From Pseudomonas putida (GTDB lineage Bacteria > Pseudomonadota > Gammaproteobacteria > Pseudomonadales > Pseudomonadaceae): DNA of 64,000 nt. The stretch covers positions 310,001 through 374,000 of the forward strand of contig NZ_JANHLK010000001.1 in NCBI RefSeq assembly GCF_028682635.1, in the 5' to 3' direction. Shown here piece by piece: positions 59,750 through 64,000 of the stretch. Position numbers and translations under genes: made by a program. The notes beneath the pieces are model-generated. The model ran no database searches, was not told where the DNA came from, and saw only the letters and a program-made list of their open reading frames with translations. Numbering within the stretch: position 1 is the first letter of the stretch; the number at the start of each line of letters is the position of its first letter.

Positions 59750-60781
59750 ATGAAACTGAAAAACACCTTGGGCTTGGCCATTGGTTCTCTTATTGCCGCC
59801 ACTTCGTTCGGCGCTCTGGCACAGGGCCAAGGCGCAGTTGAAATCGAAGGCTACGCAAAGAAGCAGTATTTCGATAGCGACCGTAACTTCAAGAACGACG
59901 GTATCCTGCCGGGCGGTTCGATCGGTTACTTCCTGACTGACGACGTTGAACTGCGTCTGTCCTACGACGAAGTCCACAACGCCGTTACCGATGATGGCCA
60001 GGACGTGAAGGGCTCGAACGCAGCTCTGGACGGCCTGTACCACTTCAACAACCCAGGCGACATGGTTCGTCCGTACCTCTCCGGCGGTTTCTCCCACCAG
60101 AGCATCGACCAGAACGGTTCGGGCGGTCGTAACCACTCCACCTTCGCCAACGTTGGCGGCGGTGCCAAGCTGTACTTCACCGAGAACTTCTACGCCCGTG
60201 CTGGCGTTGAAGCTCAATACAACATCGACCAGGGCAACACCGAGTGGGCTCCTAGCGTCGGTATCGGTGTGAACTTCGGTGGCGGCTCCAAACCAGCTCC
60301 TGCTCCAGTTCCAGCTCCAGAAGTTTGCTCCGACAGCGACAACGATGGCGTTTGCGACAACGTTGACAAGTGCCCGGACACCCCAGCCAACGTAACTGTT
60401 GACGCTGACGGCTGCCCAGCAGTTGCTGAAGTTGTTCGTGTTGAGCTGGACGTGAAATTCGACTTCGACAAGTCGGTAGTCAAGCCTAACAGCTACGGCG
60501 ACATCAAGAACCTGGCTGACTTCATGAAGCAGTACCCATCCACCAGCACCACTGTTGAAGGTCACACTGACTCCGTCGGTCCTGACGCTTACAACCAGAA
60601 ACTGTCCGAGCGTCGTGCAAACGCCGTTAAGCAGGTTCTGACCAACCAGTACGGTGTTGAATCGTCCCGCGTTCAGTCTGTTGGCTACGGCGAATCCCGC
60701 CCAGTTGCTGACAACGCTACTGACGCTGGCCGTGCTGTAAACCGTCGCGTAGAAGCGCAGGTTGAAGCTCAAGCTAAGTAA
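59750..60781 (+). CDS. oprF: Major outer-membrane porin OprF
   Basis: 343 residues. Signal peptide MKLKNTLGLAIGSLIAATSFGALA; N-terminal 8-strand beta-barrel (to about 170); Pro/Ala linker KPAPAPVPAPE; a four-Cys Asp-rich loop CSDSDNDGVCDNVDKCPDTP...DADGCP; C-terminal OmpA peptidoglycan-binding domain (VEGHTDSVGPDAYNQKLSERRANAVKQ; NRRVEAQVEAQ). Codon use is strongly biased to favoured codons, as expected for an abundant protein. TGGGGAT precedes the ATG. Confidence 0.98.
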   Translation: MKLKNTLGLAIGSLIAATSFGALAQGQGAVEIEGYAKKQYFDSDRNFKNDGILPGGSIGYFLTDDVELRLSYDEVHNAVTDDGQDVKGSNAALDGLYHFNNPGDMVRPYLSGGFSHQSIDQNGSGGRNHSTFANVGGGAKLYFTENFYARAGVEAQYNIDQGNTEWAPSVGIGVNFGGGSKPAPAPVPAPEVCSDSDNDGVCDNVDKCPDTPANVTVDADGCPAVAEVVRVELDVKFDFDKSVVKPNSYGDIKNLADFMKQYPSTSTTVEGHTDSVGPDAYNQKLSERRANAVKQVLTNQYGVESSRVQSVGYGESRPVADNATDAGRAVNRRVEAQVEAQAK

Positions 60782-60799
60782 TTAGCTCGCAGCTACGAG

Positions 60800-60827
60800 A
60801 AAAGCCCGGCTCAGGCCGGGCTTTTCT
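60800..60827 (+). terminator. Rho-independent terminator of oprF
   Basis: AAAGCCCGGC - TCAG - GCCGGGCTTTTCTTTG. Confidence 0.9.
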
Positions 60828-60858
60828 TTGCCTGCGATTTGAGGATTTGTGTGGTGTG

Positions 60859-60935
60859 AAAAGATCGCAGCCTGCGGCAGCTCCTACACAAACTCTGCGT
60901 TCAACCTGTAGGAGCTGCCGAAGGCTGCGATCTTT
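60859..60935. repeat. Long inverted repeat overlapping the cobA 3' end
   Basis: AAAGATCGCAGCC ... GGCTGCGATCTTT outer arms with GGCAGCTCCTACA and TGTAGGAGCTGCC inside, the same type as 44558-44640. It encodes the last 17 or so residues and stop of the cobA frame. Confidence 0.9.
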
Positions 60936-61651
60936 AGATTTTCCTCGCGGGCCGCGACAGCGCCGATTACCAGAATGGCCGGGCTTTTCAACTCAAAGGC
61001 GTAGGCATCTTCCTCCATGCCTGTCAGATCACTCCTGCATTCCCGCTGATGGGGCAATGATGCGTTTTCGATCATCGCCACCGGCGTGTCCGCCGCCATC
61101 CCGCCGGCCAACAGCTGCTCGCGGATTTCGCTGAGTTTGGCCACACCCATGTAGATCACCAGGGTCGTACCGCCCTGGGCCAGTGCCTGCCAGTTCAGGC
61201 TGCTGCCGTCCTGGGTATGGGCGGTAACCAGCGTCACACCGCGCGCCACACCGCGCAGGGTCAGTGGGATATCGCATTGCGTGGCGCCTGCGAGCCCAGC
61301 TGTGATGCCATTGACCAGTTCGACCTCGACTCCGCGCTCGCGCAGCCACTGGGCTTCTTCGCCACCACGCCCGAAGATGCACGGGTCACCCCCCTTGAGT
61401 CGTACCACGCATTTGCCCTGCCGGGCATAACGCAGCATCAGGCGATGTATGAACGCTTGCGGCGTGGAGCGGCAACCACCGCGTTTGCCCACGGCCACGA
61501 TCCGTGCCTCAGGGCAGTGTTCGAGAATCGCGCCATTGACCAGGTCATCGATCAGCACCACATCCGCTTCTTTCAATGCGCGCACCGCCTTGAGGGTCAG
61601 CAGTTCAGGATCACCGGGTCCCGCGCCCACCAGCCAGACTTTTGCGTTCAT
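60884..61651 (-). CDS. cobA: Uroporphyrinogen-III C-methyltransferase
   Basis: 255 residues from the ATG at 61651 (MNAKVWLVGAGPGDPELLTLKAVRALKEADVVLIDDLV). SUMT motifs: VGAGPGDPELLT, VRLKGGDPCIFGRGGEEAQWL, GITAGLAGATQCDIPLTLRGVARG. It uses two SAM to make precorrin-2 for sirohaem of nitrite/sulfite reductases, and its place beside nitrate genes fits. The C-terminal tail KIAAFGSSYRLNAEFV is read from the inverted repeat, so it is not part of the original protein. Confidence 0.95.
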   Translation of the reverse strand: MNAKVWLVGAGPGDPELLTLKAVRALKEADVVLIDDLVNGAILEHCPEARIVAVGKRGGCRSTPQAFIHRLMLRYARQGKCVVRLKGGDPCIFGRGGEEAQWLRERGVEVELVNGITAGLAGATQCDIPLTLRGVARGVTLVTAHTQDGSSLNWQALAQGGTTLVIYMGVAKLSEIREQLLAGGMAADTPVAMIENASLPHQRECRSDLTGMEEDAYAFELKSPAILVIGAVAAREENLKIAAFGSSYRLNAEFV

Positions 61652-61702
61652 AGGGTTTTTCCTCACGAAATGACGATGATCGGTTTAAAAGGCAAGACAG
61701 GC

Positions 61703-63373
61703 TCAGCCATGGAACACCAGGAACAGCAGCGCCAGGTTCGCCACCAGCGACAGCAGGGCCAATGTGCGCCACACCTTCAGCGGTTCGCGCTCCAGCAAAG
61801 GCCTGGGCCGTATGCTTAAGCTGTTTCGCTCCCCCTGTTCCAGCAGCCGCAACCATTCCTCTGCCGTTTCAAAGCGCTGGGCCGGGTCTGCGGCCACCGC
61901 GCGTTCCAGGCTTTGCGCCAGCCAATCCGGCAGGTCGGGGCGGTAGCGACTGGCACTGACCGGCACGCCGAACCGGGGGCGTTGAAAGGCTTCTATCTCA
62001 CCGTAGGGATACTGCCCGGTGAGCAGAAAATACAAAGTCACCCCCACCGCATACAGGTCCTGTTGCGGCGTGGGTGCGTCACCGCGGAAGGCTTCCGGGG
62101 CGATATAGCTGGGGGTTCCCGGCAGGGCGCTGGGTTGATCCTCAGACAGGCCGGGGCAGTAGGCGAGGCCGAAATCCAGCAGGCGCAGCTCGCCGTCGTC
62201 CCCTGACAGCAGGTTCTGCGGCTTGATATCGCGATGCAGGATCTGCCGTCGATGCAGCAGGCCGACCGCTCGCAGCAGGCGTTCCGCCACATCCTGCCAC
62301 TGCGCCAGGGGCAAGGGCCCGATCTGCTCCTGCAGTTGCGCCAGGGTCGAGCCCGGATACTCGCGCATCACGTAGTACAGATGCTGACGCTGGCTGGCCG
62401 CATGCACTTCAGGAAAGTGCCGCCCGGCCACGCGCTTGAGGAACCACTCTTCGGACAGCAGCGCTTGTCCGGCCTGATGATCGTCGTGCAAGCGCGCGGG
62501 CAGTGTTTTCAGCAACCAGGGTTGTTGTTGGCTGTCGCGTACCCGATAAAGCAACGATTGCTGGCTCTGGCCGAGAATCCCTTCAATCTGCCAGCCTTCG
62601 AAAACCTGCCCCGGTTTCAGTGTCGGCGGCAGCGGCCATTGCTGCAGATGGATCAAGGCATCGCCGATACTCGCTTCACCCAGGGCATCGACGCGCACCA
62701 GCAAGACGCTGGCGTTGTCCTGGCTGCCCGCCAGGTGTGCGGCGTTGACCAGGGTTTGCGCGGCGCTGTCGAGGTCCGGTTGATCGCGCAGGATCGCCGC
62801 AATGGCAGTGTCACCCAGGACCGCCCACACGCCGTCGCTGAGCAGCACGAAGCTTTCATCGGTGCGCAGCTCGCCATCGAGGAAATCCAGCACCAGGTGC
62901 TGATCCAGTCCCAGTGCGCGCTTGAGTACATGCTGCATGCCCGGTTGGTCCCAGACGTGATCTTCGCTGACCCGCTGCAACTGCCCGGCGTGCCAGCGAT
63001 AGACTCGGCAATCGCCGACATGGGCCAGGGTAAAACGCCGGCCACGCAGGACCAGGGCGCTGACGGTGGTCAGCAGCGGTTGGCCTGCGCCGTTGGCCTG
63101 CAACCAGCGGTTTTGCGCCAGCAGCAAGCGATCCAGGGCCTGGGCAACCCCCCAGGTTTCCGGCGTGGCGTAGTAGTCCAGGGCCAAGGCCTGCAAGGTG
63201 GAGCGAGCCGCCAGGCCGCCATCGGCGCACTGGCTGACGCCGTCGGCGATGGCGAACAGGAAGCCCTTGCTGGCCGCCAGCGCCGGGGCCGGCGTGACCA
63301 GGCGCAAGGCATCCTGATTCTCTTCGCGCGGGCCGATGGCGCTGGCTTGGGCAAAACTCAGTTGCAGGCTCAT
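61703..63373 (-). CDS. Fused PP2C-type phosphatase and Ser/Thr protein kinase, membrane-anchored
   Basis: 556 residues. Residues 1-235 are a PP2C phosphatase (REENQDALRL; FLFAIADGVSQCADGGLAA; HVGDCRVYRW; VLLSDGVWAVL; GSQDNASVLLVRVD). Residues about 255-515 are a Hanks-type kinase (ILGQSQQSLLYRVRDS glycine-loop, degenerate; LLKTLP Lys; ILHRDIKPQNLL; LLDFGLAYCPG; PGTPSYIAPEAFRGD; DLYAVGVTLYFLLTGQYPYG). The C-terminal helix TLALLSLVANLALLFLVF anchors it. It sits between nasA and cobA in the nitrate assimilation cluster. The start is 8 bases from the transporter stop. Confidence 0.93.
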   Translation of the reverse strand: MSLQLSFAQASAIGPREENQDALRLVTPAPALAASKGFLFAIADGVSQCADGGLAARSTLQALALDYYATPETWGVAQALDRLLLAQNRWLQANGAGQPLLTTVSALVLRGRRFTLAHVGDCRVYRWHAGQLQRVSEDHVWDQPGMQHVLKRALGLDQHLVLDFLDGELRTDESFVLLSDGVWAVLGDTAIAAILRDQPDLDSAAQTLVNAAHLAGSQDNASVLLVRVDALGEASIGDALIHLQQWPLPPTLKPGQVFEGWQIEGILGQSQQSLLYRVRDSQQQPWLLKTLPARLHDDHQAGQALLSEEWFLKRVAGRHFPEVHAASQRQHLYYVMREYPGSTLAQLQEQIGPLPLAQWQDVAERLLRAVGLLHRRQILHRDIKPQNLLSGDDGELRLLDFGLAYCPGLSEDQPSALPGTPSYIAPEAFRGDAPTPQQDLYAVGVTLYFLLTGQYPYGEIEAFQRPRFGVPVSASRYRPDLPDWLAQSLERAVAADPAQRFETAEEWLRLLEQGERNSLSIRPRPLLEREPLKVWRTLALLSLVANLALLFLVFHG

Positions 63374-63380
63374 CGCGCTG

Positions 63381-64000
63381 TCAGACCCGTGCAGCCGTCA
63401 CGGCGGCCGAACCCCAGGTGGTCCTCCAGCGGCGTTTTACGCCGTGAAGGCCGAACCAGGCGAGCACCCCCAGGCTGGCGAACAACCACAAGGCCATCTG
63501 GTAGCTGCCGGTGCTCTGCTTGATCGCGCCCATGCCTGCCGCCAGGGCAAAGCCACCGATGCCGCCGGCCATGCCGATCAGCCCGGTCATGACGCCGATC
63601 TCGCGACGGAAACGCTGGGGCACCAACTGGAACACCGCGCCGTTGCCTGCACCCAAGCCGAGCATGGTGCACACGAACAGGGCCAGTGCGGCATAGGAAC
63701 TCGGCAAGTTGAATCCGACGGCCGCGATGCAGATGGCCGCGACGGTGTACATCGCGAGCAGGGTGCGAATGCCGCCGAAGCGATCGGCCAGGGCGCCGCC
63801 CAGCGGACGCATCAGGCTGCCGCCGAATACACAGGCTGCGGTGTAGTAACCGGCAGTGACCGGGCTCAGGCCGTATTGGTCGTTGAAGTAACCGGGCAGG
63901 GCGCTGGCCAGGCCGATGAAACCACCGAAGGTCACGCTGTAGAAAAACATGAACCACCAGCTGTCGCGGTCGCCCAAGGCCTTGAAGTAGTCGGCCATGG
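63381..64000 (-). CDS. nasA: MFS nitrate/nitrite transporter, C-terminal part (5' end outside window)
   Basis: At least 206 residues visible, the C-terminal half of a NarK/NasA-type protein of about 400. MADYFKALGDRDSWWFMFFYSVTFGGFIGLASALPGYFNDQYGLSPVTAGYYTAACVFGGSLMRPLGGALADRFGGIRTL contains the second half repeat, including the nitrate-signature glycine-rich helix region GAGNGAVFQLVP. The frame stays open to the end of the window. It imports nitrate for assimilation, in an operon with the kinase/phosphatase fusion downstream. Confidence 0.9.
   Translation of the reverse strand, partial: MADYFKALGDRDSWWFMFFYSVTFGGFIGLASALPGYFNDQYGLSPVTAGYYTAACVFGGSLMRPLGGALADRFGGIRTLLAMYTVAAICIAAVGFNLPSSYAALALFVCTMLGLGAGNGAVFQLVPQRFRREIGVMTGLIGMAGGIGGFALAAGMGAIKQSTGSYQMALWLFASLGVLAWFGLHGVKRRWRTTWGSAAVTAARV

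Overview
The window is chromosomal DNA of a Pseudomonas, most likely from the P. fluorescens group. Three things support this. The order ppsR / ppsA / hydrolase / rraA / cmaX-crfX-cmpX-sigX-oprF / cobA / PP2C-kinase / nitrate transporter is the Pseudomonas order. OprF and SigX are typical for the genus. Palindromic REP-type repeats with a TGTAGGAGC...GC core sit in many intergenic gaps.

Layout: 0-14.5 kb is core chromosome with small hypotheticals, an ATP-grasp / alpha-E / transglutaminase operon (1.9-5.1 kb), a dense REP array (5.1-5.8 kb), a c-type cytochrome, a thiolase plus FadB-like pair, an amidotransferase, a CorA transporter, an acyltransferase and a crotonase. A tRNA-Ser(GGA) at 14.55 kb is the insertion site of a 12.8 kb genomic island (14641-27424). 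The island is bounded by a 23-bp repeat of the tRNA 3' end, and a tyrosine integrase lies at its right end. It carries small unrecognised proteins, an OLD-family AAA ATPase/TOPRIM nuclease in opposite orientation (probable phage-defence cargo), a serine resolvase with a three-part res-like site, membrane proteins, and a gene-free ~550-nt block packed with about 18 short stem-loops. That block starts just after a perfect TATAAT. I regard it as the most interesting element here: a candidate large structured RNA, or a single-strand DNA origin.

27.4-42.7 kb returns to core/accessory chromosome: YbjQ, two glycine-zipper paralogues, a HAD phosphatase, an SDR with divergent LysR regulator, a hydantoin-type racemase with an NCS1 transporter, cysH, thrH, pabB, and a three-gene RimK-like ligase / 7TM inactive transglutaminase / zinc-protease-like operon.

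42.9-51.5 kb is the 2-methylcitrate cycle operon for propionate catabolism (GntR regulator, prpB, prpC, acnD, prpF, prpD). Every downstream junction holds a REP pair or strong hairpin, and a perfect ATTGTCGACAAT palindrome lies upstream. 51.6-64 kb holds PEP synthase with its regulator PpsR, then the envelope-stress cluster cmaX-crfX-cmpX-sigX-oprF, and finally the nitrate-assimilation/sirohaem end (cobA, a kinase/phosphatase fusion, and a MFS nitrate transporter cut by the window edge).
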